A stretch of DNA of 64,000 bases from Winogradskyella luteola (GTDB taxonomy: Bacteria; Bacteroidota; Bacteroidia; Flavobacteriales; Flavobacteriaceae), in contig NZ_JAGSPD010000001.1 in NCBI RefSeq assembly GCF_019203985.1, positions 368,854 through 432,853 on the forward strand, in the 5' to 3' direction. Shown here piece by piece: positions 17,686 to 28,250 of the stretch. The position numbers were made by a program, and so were the translations under genes. The stretch's first letter is position 1; every line of letters begins with the position of its first letter. The notes under the pieces were generated by a model. That model was not told the origin of the DNA, searched no databases, and saw only the letters and a program-made list of their open reading frames with translations.

Positions 17686-18720
17686 ATGAAAATTATTTCA
17701 AAAACTTTCAAATTACTCACAGTATTTCTATTGGTTTTAGGTGTTACTGGATGTAGTGATGACGATGACAACAATGGAGGCGGTACACAATCAACCACCG
17801 TTGATGAAATCATTGATGACAACCCAAATTTATCAATACTAGAGGAAGCTCTAGAATTAACCGATTTGGACGATGTATTAGAACAAACTGGACCTTACAC
17901 GGTTTTTGCACCCACTAACGCAGCCTTTGTTGCTTTGTTAGGTAGTAACCCAGCTTGGAACACTCTTAGTGATATACCAACAGCTACATTAAACAGTGTG
18001 TTGTTAAATCATGTCATTGTTGGTAATAATATACCTGCCCAAGCATTAATTGATGCAGGTTCTGGCTATGAAACTACGGCTTCACCGGGCCCGGCAGCAA
18101 ATACCAATTTAAGTTTATATTACAATGTAGTTGCTGGAACAGTTGAAATCAACGGTGGTTCTGATGTTACTGGTGGTGCAGATGTTACTACGGCAGATTT
18201 AACAGCAACCAATGGAACTGTACACATAGTGGATGCTGTTATAGCATTACCAACAATTGCAACTTTTGCAACAACAAACGATGCTTTAAGTAGTTTAGTT
18301 GCAGCATTGCAATTAGCAGATTCTGGTACACCAACGGTAAACTGGATCAATACAGTTTCTGGTACCGAGAATGAGAATTTAGCTCCTTTTACTGTATTTG
18401 CGCCAACAAATGATGCCTTTGCAAGTCTTTTGTTAGAGCTTGATGATACCGGTAACACAGAACTTGCTGATTTAGATCCAGATTTAGTGAATAGTGTGCT
18501 TACTTACCATGTTGTAACCTCAGCAAATGTACAATCTAGTGGATTGGGTGCTCTAAACGGTGTTATACCTACTCTAGGTGGAAATCTAGATTTAGATGGT
18601 ACTACCATAACCGATGCTAATGGTAGAGAAAGTGAAATATTAGCACCTAGCTTGGTAGATATACAAGCCACCAATGGTGTTGTACATGCCATTGATGTTG
18701 TAATCTTACCACCGCAATAA
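17686..18720 (+). CDS. Lipoprotein with two fasciclin (FAS1) domains
   Basis: A 344-residue lipoprotein (lipobox VTGC, then acidic SDDDDNNGGG linker indicating surface exposure). It has two FAS1 domains, each with the signature PYTVFAPTNAAF / PFTVFAPTNDAF and the closing YHVV ... GVVHAIDVVI block, at roughly 38-170 and 190-342. FAS1 domains mediate adhesion to matrix or cells. A strong terminator follows. TATTTTTG at 17626-17633 upstream fits the flavobacterial -7 element TAnnTTTG, without a clear -33. Confidence 0.92.
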   Translation: MKIISKTFKLLTVFLLVLGVTGCSDDDDNNGGGTQSTTVDEIIDDNPNLSILEEALELTDLDDVLEQTGPYTVFAPTNAAFVALLGSNPAWNTLSDIPTATLNSVLLNHVIVGNNIPAQALIDAGSGYETTASPGPAANTNLSLYYNVVAGTVEINGGSDVTGGADVTTADLTATNGTVHIVDAVIALPTIATFATTNDALSSLVAALQLADSGTPTVNWINTVSGTENENLAPFTVFAPTNDAFASLLLELDDTGNTELADLDPDLVNSVLTYHVVTSANVQSSGLGALNGVIPTLGGNLDLDGTTITDANGRESEILAPSLVDIQATNGVVHAIDVVILPPQ

Positions 18721-18782
18721 TTGAGAGAAAGAAAGATCGAGGCTGATTACCTCATTTTTATATTGATTGATTTAGTTAGTAG

Positions 18783-18812
18783 AAAAACCCAGACAGTTGT
18801 CTGGGTTTTTTA
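18783..18812 (+). terminator. Rho-independent terminator after the fasciclin gene
   Basis: A 12-bp perfect stem AAAAACCCAGAC / GTCTGGGTTTTT with a 4-nt loop and a T tail, about 60 bp after the stop. Confidence 0.88.
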
Positions 18813-19139
18813 GTAGTTCTATAATACAGAATCGCTCTCAGTAAACTTTAGGTTATTATAGGGCTGGGTTTTTTGTCTAAAAAGACTTTGAACTTTTCGG
18901 TTTAAAAATTAGGACAGTACATACATATAGCCAAAAGAGCATCTCATAAAGTCTCCTGTTGTAAATATAATTCTATCAAAAGTTCTCCCTTTAGCCCATA
19001 AATAAGGTAGTACAGAACCTCAAGGCTAATCTTTTAAAAGCTCTATGGGCACAGTATTGTGACTTTTGTAAGAAAACGGTGTCATATAAATAGCCAATCA
19101 CCAAATCTAAACTCAAGAGCCCAGAAATTAACCTACAAC
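18813..19139. other. Gene-free stretch before the accessory lipoprotein island
   Basis: No convincing reading frame, RNA gene or strong promoter is seen. The longest frame leading into the next gene is open from 19059 but gives no signal peptide until 19140. It may contain the island boundary. Confidence 0.5.
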
Positions 19140-20675
19140 ATGGCAGACAGACACCTTAAATCGTATCTCAAACTTAATATTCTACTCTTCGGAATCACCT
19201 TTATCCTCACCACCTGTGAGAAAGACAACTTCCACGAGGAAGAAACTCTAGAAGCCACAGATGGCCAACGTCCCATATCCATAAAGACCATAGACATCAC
19301 AGAAGCTGGTGAGACCTTTGACCACCTAAAGGATAAATTGCAACTCAAAAATCATCTGGGCATACAGCACCTTGGCAATACCCAACAGAAGAACGGAACT
19401 GGCACAGGTCATGTGCACAATATCATCATCTACACCGATGAGGTGAGGGAGATTACCCAGGGTGACTACACGTCCTACACCATGAAGATCGCCTCATTGG
19501 ACGACGACCCCAACACGTTCTACAACATCACCATTGAGGACAAGAACGGTACCGAAGGCATGTTTGTCACCCAGTACAAAAAAGAAAGCTCAAGAGGCAG
19601 TGCCAACGGTAAAAGATACAGCAGCATCAGTACGCAGCGCGTCGACGACATCACTGAGCCGTTGGACAAGGAAGTGTTTGGCAGCGGCGATCCAGATGGC
19701 TTTGTCGGCGGGAGCGGTGGCGGTGGTGGAGACAGCACAGAATATCCTTACGATTGTGAGGGCATTGTTATACCCACCACCGTTGTGGTGCCCTATGACT
19801 GTACTTGTGAAGGGCATATGCCCTGGCAGGTCTGCGATTGTGCCAGCCAGCCCGGATGGAACAACATCACCACCTACGAATGTTGGGAAACGGGTATAGA
19901 AGAAATAGACGATCCCATAATTGGAGGACCCTATACGGTTGAGCCAGGTGGTGGCAACAACGGTAATATTATTGGAGGTTCAGGTGACGCGCAGAACCCA
20001 TCGCTAACATCTCCTTTAGACCAAGAAGTGGGTACCGATAGTGATCCTTGCGCAAGGGCAAAAGCATTGGAAGAAGATACTTTTTTAGCAGATTTTTACA
20101 CTGCGGCAGAACAATTTGCCAATAATGACAATGTAGATTATGAAGTTGGGTTTACGATGAAAAAACAAGACGATGGGAGTTACAGTTTTATTTCGTTATC
20201 TGGCACTTCCGAAAATCCTTATATTGCAATGCAGCTAGAAGCTGGCTACAAAATGGATATTTTTATACACACCCATTATAAGGGGTTGTTGTCCATTTTC
20301 TCGGTGCCAGACTTACAGATGTACCATACCATACTTAATGGCTATACTGCAAATGGCACGGATCTTGTTTTTATCCTAATTACAAATGCTGGTACGCGCT
20401 ATGCCATTACAGTAAACAATGCCGCCAAGTTTAATGCCGTGGCCAACCTTAACTTTTTGGACGATGGAATGTTCAAGGAATTTATAGAAGACTATTTTGA
20501 AAATGTTAAAAAGGAATATGACAACGATATTAATGAACTCAACTTTTTAAGAGGTATAAAAAAAGCTGATATGGGCTTAAGCTTATTTGAAGCCAATGCC
20601 GATTATACCGAATGGAAAGAACTGACCTTAGACCCCAACAACGAAACCAATATTATAAAAACAGACTGTAATTAA
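19140..20675 (+). CDS. Large lipoprotein with C-terminal JAMM-like putative peptidase/toxin domain
   Basis: About 511 residues. The lipoprotein signal is ILTTC near residue 23. The N-terminal part (to about 290) is rich in Asp, Gly, Cys and Trp (CTCEGHMPWQVCDC, GGSGGGGG linker) and uses noticeably more GC-rich codons than the AT-rich C-terminal part. The C-terminal domain has E335 (DYEVGF), then H377-T-H379 and S388-x-x-D391 (IHTHYKGLLSIFSVPD). This resembles the JAMM/MPN zinc signature E ... HxH-x7-SxxD, with one extra spacer residue. A conserved front with a variable C-terminal domain, followed by small lipoprotein genes, suggests a polymorphic effector (inference). The molecular target is unknown. 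Confidence 0.6.
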   Translation: MADRHLKSYLKLNILLFGITFILTTCEKDNFHEEETLEATDGQRPISIKTIDITEAGETFDHLKDKLQLKNHLGIQHLGNTQQKNGTGTGHVHNIIIYTDEVREITQGDYTSYTMKIASLDDDPNTFYNITIEDKNGTEGMFVTQYKKESSRGSANGKRYSSISTQRVDDITEPLDKEVFGSGDPDGFVGGSGGGGGDSTEYPYDCEGIVIPTTVVVPYDCTCEGHMPWQVCDCASQPGWNNITTYECWETGIEEIDDPIIGGPYTVEPGGGNNGNIIGGSGDAQNPSLTSPLDQEVGTDSDPCARAKALEEDTFLADFYTAAEQFANNDNVDYEVGFTMKKQDDGSYSFISLSGTSENPYIAMQLEAGYKMDIFIHTHYKGLLSIFSVPDLQMYHTILNGYTANGTDLVFILITNAGTRYAITVNNAAKFNAVANLNFLDDGMFKEFIEDYFENVKKEYDNDINELNFLRGIKKADMGLSLFEANADYTEWKELTLDPNNETNIIKTDCN

Positions 20676-20687
20676 AATATAAAAACA

Positions 20688-21254
20688 ATGAAACAGCTTA
20701 TATTAATACTAAGTATAATAACGACATTATCTTGTAAAGCGCAAAGTCCAATAGTACCTATTGAAGAAAAATCGAATAATCCTTATTCAGAAAATATATA
20801 TTATAAAGACGTTAATGGTATTTATGATCCTTATATAGGGACTTGGGTATGGCAAGATGGGAACAGTTCTATTACTATAGAAATTGTAAAGTTAGAACAA
20901 GTTTATTATGAGGTTCATACTCGAAAGCTTTATAAGGATAGGTTAATTGGTAGAATAAAGTATATAGAAAATGGGGTTGAAATTTTTAATACATTAAGTA
21001 ATAGCGACGATGATTTTACACTAATTAATAAAAACTATACGCCCAAAGATGATAAGTTTAATTTTAGATTCGAGGATCCTCTTTTGCCTAGTAAGACAGG
21101 CCATGTGGATTTTGATCTTATCAATGACGGAGCCCAAGCCACCTTTAGGCTCAGAAATACTGAAGGTGTTCGTTTTTACCAGCCCGGAGAGACCCCAGAG
21201 GACCCGGATTTTTCAATGCCAAGACGGGTGGAGTTTACTTTGACAAAACAATGA
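20688..21254 (+). CDS. DUF6705-type lipoprotein, tandem copy 1
   Basis: A 188-residue lipoprotein (lipobox TLSC at residue 17, then KAQSPIVPI). It has the layout I associate with DUF6705: YYKDVNGIYDPYIGTWVW, YIENGVEIFNTLS, RFEDPLL and a closing VEFTLTKQ. It starts 12 bp after the JAMM-like lipoprotein gene, so it is probably co-transcribed. It may act as a partner or protective protein (inference from position). Its last codon overlaps the next copy by ATGA. Confidence 0.75.
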   Translation: MKQLILILSIITTLSCKAQSPIVPIEEKSNNPYSENIYYKDVNGIYDPYIGTWVWQDGNSSITIEIVKLEQVYYEVHTRKLYKDRLIGRIKYIENGVEIFNTLSNSDDDFTLINKNYTPKDDKFNFRFEDPLLPSKTGHVDFDLINDGAQATFRLRNTEGVRFYQPGETPEDPDFSMPRRVEFTLTKQ

Positions 21255-21808
21255 AACAGCTTATATTAATACTAAGTATAATAACGACATTATCCTGTAA
21301 AGTGCAAAGCCCAATAGTGCCGATAGATAGCGATGAATATTCAGAAAACATTTATTATAGGGACATCGATGGAGTCTTCGACCCTTTTATTGGGACCTGG
21401 GTATGGCAAGATGGGAACAATTCTATAACTATAGAAATTGTAAAGTTAGAACAAGTTTATTATGAAGGTCATAACTACAAGGAATATAGAGATAGGCTCA
21501 TAGGTAAAATAAAGTATATAGAAAATGGTGTAGAAATTTTTAATACGCTAAGTTATAGTAATGATAATCATACTATAATTAATAAAAATAAGTCACCAAT
21601 AAATGGAGGTTTTAGTTTTAGGTTTGAAGACCCATTATTATCAAATAAGACAGGCCATGTAGATTTTGACCTTATCAATGACGGAACCCAAGCTACATTT
21701 AGATTAAGAAATAGAGAAGGTGTAAGGTTTTACCAGCCCGGAGAGACCCCAGAGGATCCAGATTTTTCAATGCCAAGACGGGTGGAGTTTACTTTAACAA
21801 AACAATGA
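21251..21808 (+). CDS. DUF6705-type lipoprotein, tandem copy 2
   Basis: A 185-residue close paralogue of the preceding gene. The first 16 residues and the last 20 or so are identical and even the DNA there is nearly unchanged. The middle (for example HNYKEYRDRL against HTRKLYKDRL) has diverged. This pattern fits tandem duplication with gene conversion at the ends. It overlaps copy 1 and the truncated copy 3 by 4 bp each (ATGA), so the set is translationally coupled. Confidence 0.75.
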   Translation: MKQLILILSIITTLSCKVQSPIVPIDSDEYSENIYYRDIDGVFDPFIGTWVWQDGNNSITIEIVKLEQVYYEGHNYKEYRDRLIGKIKYIENGVEIFNTLSYSNDNHTIINKNKSPINGGFSFRFEDPLLSNKTGHVDFDLINDGTQATFRLRNREGVRFYQPGETPEDPDFSMPRRVEFTLTKQ

Positions 21809-21963
21809 AACATATAGTATTAACAGTAGCACTTTTAATGAGTTTTCTATCTTGTAAAGCGCAAAGCCCAATAGTGCCGATAGATAGTTATGAGTATTCA
21901 GAAAATATTTACTATAAAGACATCGATTGTAAGCTTATCCAAAAGCCAAACCGTTTAAAATAA
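21805..21963 (+). pseudogene. Truncated third copy of the DUF6705-type lipoprotein
   Basis: The ATG at 21805 opens a 52-residue frame: signal peptide and lipobox (MSFLSCKAQSP), then IVPIDSYEYSENIYYKDID as in the two complete copies. After that it runs out of homology into CKLIQKPNRLK and stops. It is the 5' quarter of a third tandem copy, cut off by a deletion. It could still make a short lipopeptide. Confidence 0.7.
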
Positions 21964-22007
21964 CAAAGACATTAATTTACTAAAAAGGTTTAGTTTACAA
22001 CTAAATA

Positions 22008-23912
22008 TTACTTCTTACGTCTTTGCTGTGCTTGCTTTTGCTGTTCAGCTTGCTCCATCATCTCAGCCATTTTTCTCTGGAACTTATTCTGTTTTTTAGG
22101 CTTACTCTTACTCACTTCTATCTTAGCCAGTACTTTTTCTTCATCAATGATATAATTCTTTATCACTAACATAATACCTATACTAATAAGGTTAGATATG
22201 AAGTAATACAAACTTAATCCAGATGCATAGTTATTAAAGAAGATTAACATTAAAAGCGGTGAAAAATAAATCATATATTTCATCATCTTGCCCATATCTG
22301 GCATCCCTTCTTGCGGTGGGCCTTGCATTGCGGTTTGCTGCCCAGTGGTCATTTTCATATAAAAGAAAATGGCAATGGCAGCTAAGATTGGAAATAGCGC
22401 TACATGGTCACCATAAAACGGGATATTGAATGGTAAATCAGCGATAGAATCGTAAGAACTCAAATCGTCTACCCATAGGAAGCTTTTTTGTCTTAAATCA
22501 AAAGCTGTAGGGAAAAACATAAACAGTGCGTAGAATACAGGAATCTGCATTAAACCAGGCAAACAACCACTCAATGGACTTGCACCAGCCTTACTCTGTA
22601 ATGCCATAGTTTCTTGTTGAGCCTTCATTTTATTGTTCTTATGCTTTTCTCTAATGGCATCTAACTCTGGCTTTAAAATTTTCATCTTGGCCTGAGATAA
22701 AAATTGTTTATACTGTACAAAAGACAGCATGATTTTTACCAATATGGTCATTACAATAATAGCGATACCATAAGGCAAGAAACCACTTAAAAACCCGAAT
22801 AACGGAATGAATAACGCTTTATTGATCCAGCCAAAAATTCCCCAACCAAAGGGAATACTTTCTTCTAAACTTTTGTCGTAAGCCTTAAGCGTCTTTGCAT
22901 CTGTTGGGCCATAATACAAACCTAAATCCTTATTGATTTCCCCTCCACTATAAGCTAAAGGCATCTTGGAAGTGTACATTTTTGTATATAAGGTATCAAC
23001 TTCTTCATCTTCGACTAAATTCTTAGAAGTCATTTCTACCTTTTTAAACGGACTATCATTAGCTACTAAGATAGAACTAAAGAAATGCTGTCTGTAGGAC
23101 AACCACTTCACATCTTCGACGATTTCATCATCATCACCCATCTGAGATAATTTGTCTACACGATTCTCATCGTGCATATACGTTAACCTTGTATAACGGT
23201 TCTCGTAACTTATACTCTTAGCATGGCGCATCCCTTTTTGTTTCCAATCTAAAGTAATGGGTTGGGATGTATTAAATATTCCACTTAAGCCTTGTGACTT
23301 GATTGAAAAATCAATCATATAATCATTTGGCTTTAACTCGTATCTGTATTCTAAGAAAGCGGTTTCTGAAATTTTAAGCTTCATGGATACTACTGTATTT
23401 TCACCACTCTTAGTAACACTAGGTTGAAAAGGAAAATCTTGAGTGTTTAAAGTTCTGTTATCAGAAGTACCGAATGTAATGTTAAAAGCACTATTTTGAT
23501 CCTTTACCAAATAAATTGGCACTGAGTCATAATCTACAAAGTTACGTAGTTTAACTTCTGCTAAATGACCACCCATTCTGCTAAACTTAAGCTCAAAAAC
23601 ATCCGTTTGTACAGTGGTAATGTCTTTACCAGGCAGCGTTAATGCATAAGAAAGCGCTCCTACTTTATTTTTAAGCACTACTTGCTGCGTAGAATCCAAA
23701 ACTTGCTCAGTACTATAATCTTGAGCCTTAGTAACTACAGCTTCATTTTGCTTGCTTTCCTTTTTCTCAGCTTCTACTTGCTCTTGCTCCGCTTGTTTCT
23801 GCGCCTCAACTTCTTCTGGTGTTGGGCTATTTTGGTACATCATATATACTAGGATTCCGAAAATGAGGATGAATCCTATGATTGAGTTGATGTCTAATTT
23901 CTTTTCTTCCAT
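22008..23912 (-). CDS. yidC: Membrane protein insertase YidC
   Basis: A 634-residue Gram-negative-type YidC. It has an N-terminal anchor (IIGFILIFGILVYMMYQ), a linker rich in Glu/Lys/Gln, a large periplasmic beta domain (about 70-350), and then the conserved insertase core. The core includes a cytoplasmic hairpin (LSQAKMKILKPELDAIREKHKNN), SPLSGCLPGLMQIPVFYALF and FSPLLMLIFFNNYASGLSLYYF. The basic C-terminal tail (KKQNKFQRKMAEMMEQ) is typical of Bacteroidota. YidC inserts small membrane proteins alone or with SecYEG. It lies downstream of pyrG on the same strand, the usual flavobacterial order. Confidence 0.97.
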   Translation of the reverse strand: MEEKKLDINSIIGFILIFGILVYMMYQNSPTPEEVEAQKQAEQEQVEAEKKESKQNEAVVTKAQDYSTEQVLDSTQQVVLKNKVGALSYALTLPGKDITTVQTDVFELKFSRMGGHLAEVKLRNFVDYDSVPIYLVKDQNSAFNITFGTSDNRTLNTQDFPFQPSVTKSGENTVVSMKLKISETAFLEYRYELKPNDYMIDFSIKSQGLSGIFNTSQPITLDWKQKGMRHAKSISYENRYTRLTYMHDENRVDKLSQMGDDDEIVEDVKWLSYRQHFFSSILVANDSPFKKVEMTSKNLVEDEEVDTLYTKMYTSKMPLAYSGGEINKDLGLYYGPTDAKTLKAYDKSLEESIPFGWGIFGWINKALFIPLFGFLSGFLPYGIAIIVMTILVKIMLSFVQYKQFLSQAKMKILKPELDAIREKHKNNKMKAQQETMALQSKAGASPLSGCLPGLMQIPVFYALFMFFPTAFDLRQKSFLWVDDLSSYDSIADLPFNIPFYGDHVALFPILAAIAIFFYMKMTTGQQTAMQGPPQEGMPDMGKMMKYMIYFSPLLMLIFFNNYASGLSLYYFISNLISIGIMLVIKNYIIDEEKVLAKIEVSKSKPKKQNKFQRKMAEMMEQAEQQKQAQQRRKK

Positions 23913-23976
23913 GCTGTTTGCCGCAAAAGCGGTAATCTGGTTAATTTAGTTTAATCTCTTATCTTATGTTTTAAAA

Positions 23977-24000
23977 CACTTCGACTGCGCTCAGTGTGAC
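23977..24000. repeat. Short interspersed repeat CACTTCGACTGCGCTCAGTG
   Basis: CACTTCGACTGCGCTCAGTG followed by TGAC lies between yidC and pyrG. A variant occurs at 28198-28220 (CACTTCGACTACGCTCGGTG) and a related CTGAGCCTGTCGAAG block at 61809-61822. I recall such units as frequent in intergenic regions of Flavobacteriaceae. Confidence 0.55.
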
Positions 24001-24072
24001 ATTCAAGATAATATTTATGATTTACTTGTCCCAAAAAGCTATCCAAAATTCATTTTGCGCCAAAGTGGCACG

Positions 24073-26037
<1,965 letters not shown>

Positions 26038-26072
26038 TATTTTTGTTGATATATCAATATTATATATATCAA
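26038..26072 (+). promoter_or_regulatory. Promoter -7 element and candidate MarR operator
   Basis: TATTTTTG (26038-26045) fits the Bacteroidota -7 consensus TAnnTTTG. It is immediately followed by TTGATATATCAA, a 12-bp perfect palindrome (26046-26057), and a second half-site ending TATATCAA (26065-26072), directly before the MarR ATG. The position suggests autorepression. The -33 TTG is not evident. Confidence 0.5.
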
Positions 26073-26073
26073 T

Positions 26074-26508
26074 ATGTTTAAATTACCTAATGAAGTAATA
26101 TTCTACACCATTGAAAGATCTATCAAAGAGTATAGGCACTTTGCTCAAAAACAACTTTGGAAAGCATTTCCTGACATTACAGTAGATCAAGCACTGATTT
26201 TCACTTTAATCTCCAGCAATCCCGAAATGACTCAAGAAGAGCTAAGCGATGTGCTGTTTAAAGAAAAGGCTTCGGTTACTCGAATGATTGAGCTGTTGAG
26301 AAAAAATGGTTATTTAAATCGTGAAATTCATGAAACTGATAGAAGAAGATTTAAACTAACCCCAAGTAAAAAAGGTAAAGCTGCCTTAGATAAAATAATA
26401 GAAATCATAAAGCAAAATAGAACGATTGCCCTTGAAGGCATCAATCAATATGACCAAACCCATTTAAATGAGACCCTAAATAAACTTATTAAAAATTGTA
26501 CAAAATGA
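26074..26508 (+). CDS. MarR-family transcriptional regulator
   Basis: A 144-residue winged-helix protein. MTQEELSDVLFKEKASVTRMIELLRKNGYL is the helix-turn-helix, followed by the wing ETDRRRFKLTPSKKGK with the conserved D-R-R. An A/T palindrome directly upstream is a likely operator. The stop overlaps the ATG of the following serine-hydrolase gene (ATGA), so the two are co-expressed. The effector ligand is unknown. Confidence 0.9.
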   Translation: MFKLPNEVIFYTIERSIKEYRHFAQKQLWKAFPDITVDQALIFTLISSNPEMTQEELSDVLFKEKASVTRMIELLRKNGYLNREIHETDRRRFKLTPSKKGKAALDKIIEIIKQNRTIALEGINQYDQTHLNETLNKLIKNCTK

Positions 26509-27890
26509 AAAACATACTATTAATAATACTTGCAACTACACTTCATTTATTGAGCTGTACAACACATGAAGAAAAAGTAAAAAAGATAGACGAATTAATA
26601 CAAGCCAATGTAAAAAGTTTAAAACCATTTAGTGGTTCTGTTCTTGTAGCTCAAGACGGAGAAATTGTATACAAAGGAGCATTTGGATATTCGGACATAA
26701 AAAAAAGAACAAAAAACAAAATTGATTCAAAATATTTTATAGGTTCGATTACAAAGCAATTTACAACAGTAGCTATTTTGCAGTTAGTTGAAAAAGGAAG
26801 AATAGACTTAAGCGACAAACTAGAAAAGTGGATTCCAGAGGTAAACGGTTCCGATAAAATTACGATTCATCATCTCCTCTCTCATCAATCTGGACTAAAA
26901 AGGGACTCTTATCAAGATTATAATGAAAACGTAAGTCATTTAGAACGTGTTCTTTCGGTTAAAAATGACACTTTACGCTTTCATCCTGGAACAAAAAGTG
27001 AGTATTCGAGTGTGGGGTTTTATGCTCTGACCTATATCATAGAACAAGTAAGCGAGATGAAATATGAAGAATACTTAAATACATTTATCTTTAAACCAGC
27101 AAAGCTTAAAAACACTGGTTTAAGACAAAAAAAGGGACAAAAAATACCAGGTCTATCTATTGGTATTAATAGAGCCCCTGATGAATATGGAGTAGACAAT
27201 TTTGCATTTGCTAGATATTTTGACAGTTATTCTTTAGGCGGAGGAGGCTCACTTTATTCTACTGTTGATGACTTATATAAGTTTCATGTTGCTGTTGAAG
27301 ACGGAACGCTCCTATCCAAAAAGAATGTCGATCTAATGAAAAAAAGGTGGCCTTTACAAAAAGAACCAAGACCGTTTAACACCTATGGTTGGGAAGTATG
27401 GGATTACTTAAAATCTAAAAATGACCCAATTTTAGTATATGGCTTTTCAGGAAGAATTTATGGTTATAAATCAATGCACAGATATTACAAAAAGGATAAT
27501 ATTGTTGTTATCGTTTTAACCAATAGTGAATTTAGCGAAAGAAGCCTTTTAGGCTATGCGATAAGAGATATTTTATTGGATCGTAAATATAGTATTCCAA
27601 AATCCGCACCAAAAAAAATACCGTTAACCCAATCAATGAAAAAGCACATTGGAGTTTACGATTTCCCTTCAGAAAAAACCACAGTTGAAATAAAGATCAT
27701 AAATGGAAAAATGACACTTTCCTCACATGGAGACAACCCTATGTATATCTATCCAGCAGATGAAAATACTTTTTATTCAAACCTCATCCCGCTTAAAATT
27801 AAATTTTATCCCACTACAGATAAGTTAACCCAAAAACTAGAATTCAACCATAATAATGAATTTATAAAAACCATAGAAAGAATAGAATAA
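26505..27890 (+). CDS. Beta-lactamase-family serine hydrolase (class C-like), lipoprotein
   Basis: About 461 residues. The lipoprotein signal is LHLLSC, followed by a beta-lactamase/transpeptidase-like domain. The S-x-x-K nucleophile motif is SITK (in YFIGSITKQF), Y-x-N is replaced by YSS (KSEYSSVGFY), and a third motif lies in YGFSGR. The C-terminal about 100 residues form a small beta domain (GVYDFPSEKTTVEIK). Such EstB/penicillin-binding-like proteins are esterases or D-aminopeptidases more often than true beta-lactamases. It is translationally coupled to the MarR gene, which may control it. Confidence 0.87.
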   Translation: MKNILLIILATTLHLLSCTTHEEKVKKIDELIQANVKSLKPFSGSVLVAQDGEIVYKGAFGYSDIKKRTKNKIDSKYFIGSITKQFTTVAILQLVEKGRIDLSDKLEKWIPEVNGSDKITIHHLLSHQSGLKRDSYQDYNENVSHLERVLSVKNDTLRFHPGTKSEYSSVGFYALTYIIEQVSEMKYEEYLNTFIFKPAKLKNTGLRQKKGQKIPGLSIGINRAPDEYGVDNFAFARYFDSYSLGGGGSLYSTVDDLYKFHVAVEDGTLLSKKNVDLMKKRWPLQKEPRPFNTYGWEVWDYLKSKNDPILVYGFSGRIYGYKSMHRYYKKDNIVVIVLTNSEFSERSLLGYAIRDILLDRKYSIPKSAPKKIPLTQSMKKHIGVYDFPSEKTTVEIKIINGKMTLSSHGDNPMYIYPADENTFYSNLIPLKIKFYPTTDKLTQKLEFNHNNEFIKTIERIE

Positions 27891-27927
27891 ACTTTAATTG
27901 TATAAGAAAGTGTAACTAAAACTTTAA

Positions 27928-28158
27928 TTATGTTTTCTTAAAATCCCGTTTAATCCTATATATCAACTCTTCCAGTCCGTTGATTTTTATATCGTGCATT
28001 TGTAGCATCATTCTGCCCAGTTTTCCCTCTGGAAAGCCTTTTTGCTTAAACCACGTGTAATAGTATTCTGGGATGTCAATGAGGTATTCTCCTTTGTATT
28101 TTCCAAAAGGCATTTTGTAGTGAGCCAATTCAATTAGAGCATTTTTGTCTGGTTCCAT
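27928..28158 (-). CDS. DUF3820 family protein
   Basis: A 76-residue protein with the family core MPFGKYKGEYLIDIPEYYYTW. The same G-K-x-K-G fold is found at the end of some exonuclease-like proteins, including the one at 44517 (FSFGKHKGKRV). It is probably a small nucleic-acid-associated domain. It stands alone, convergent with the serine hydrolase gene. Confidence 0.85.
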   Translation of the reverse strand: MEPDKNALIELAHYKMPFGKYKGEYLIDIPEYYYTWFKQKGFPEGKLGRMMLQMHDIKINGLEELIYRIKRDFKKT

Positions 28159-28197
28159 TAATACAATTTTATTATTTATCTAAATAGATTACTGCCT

Positions 28198-28220
28198 CAC
28201 TTCGACTACGCTCGGTGACC
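28198..28220. repeat. Short interspersed repeat, variant copy
   Basis: CACTTCGACTACGCTCGGTG plus ACC. It differs at three positions from the copy at 23977 and lies between two minus-strand genes. Confidence 0.5.
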
Positions 28221-28250
28221 ATTACAGGAGTGACAAAAATTCCCTTTTAT

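Noticed and set aside
19534..19899. 121-residue alternate plus frame in the JAMM-like lipoprotein gene
   Set aside because: It is a shadow created by the GC-rich composition of that stretch; the main frame has a signal peptide and continuous coding.
26505..27890. True antibiotic beta-lactamase
   Set aside because: The Y-x-N motif of class C enzymes is YSS here and the protein is a lipoprotein with an extra C-terminal domain, more like EstB-type esterases or peptidases.
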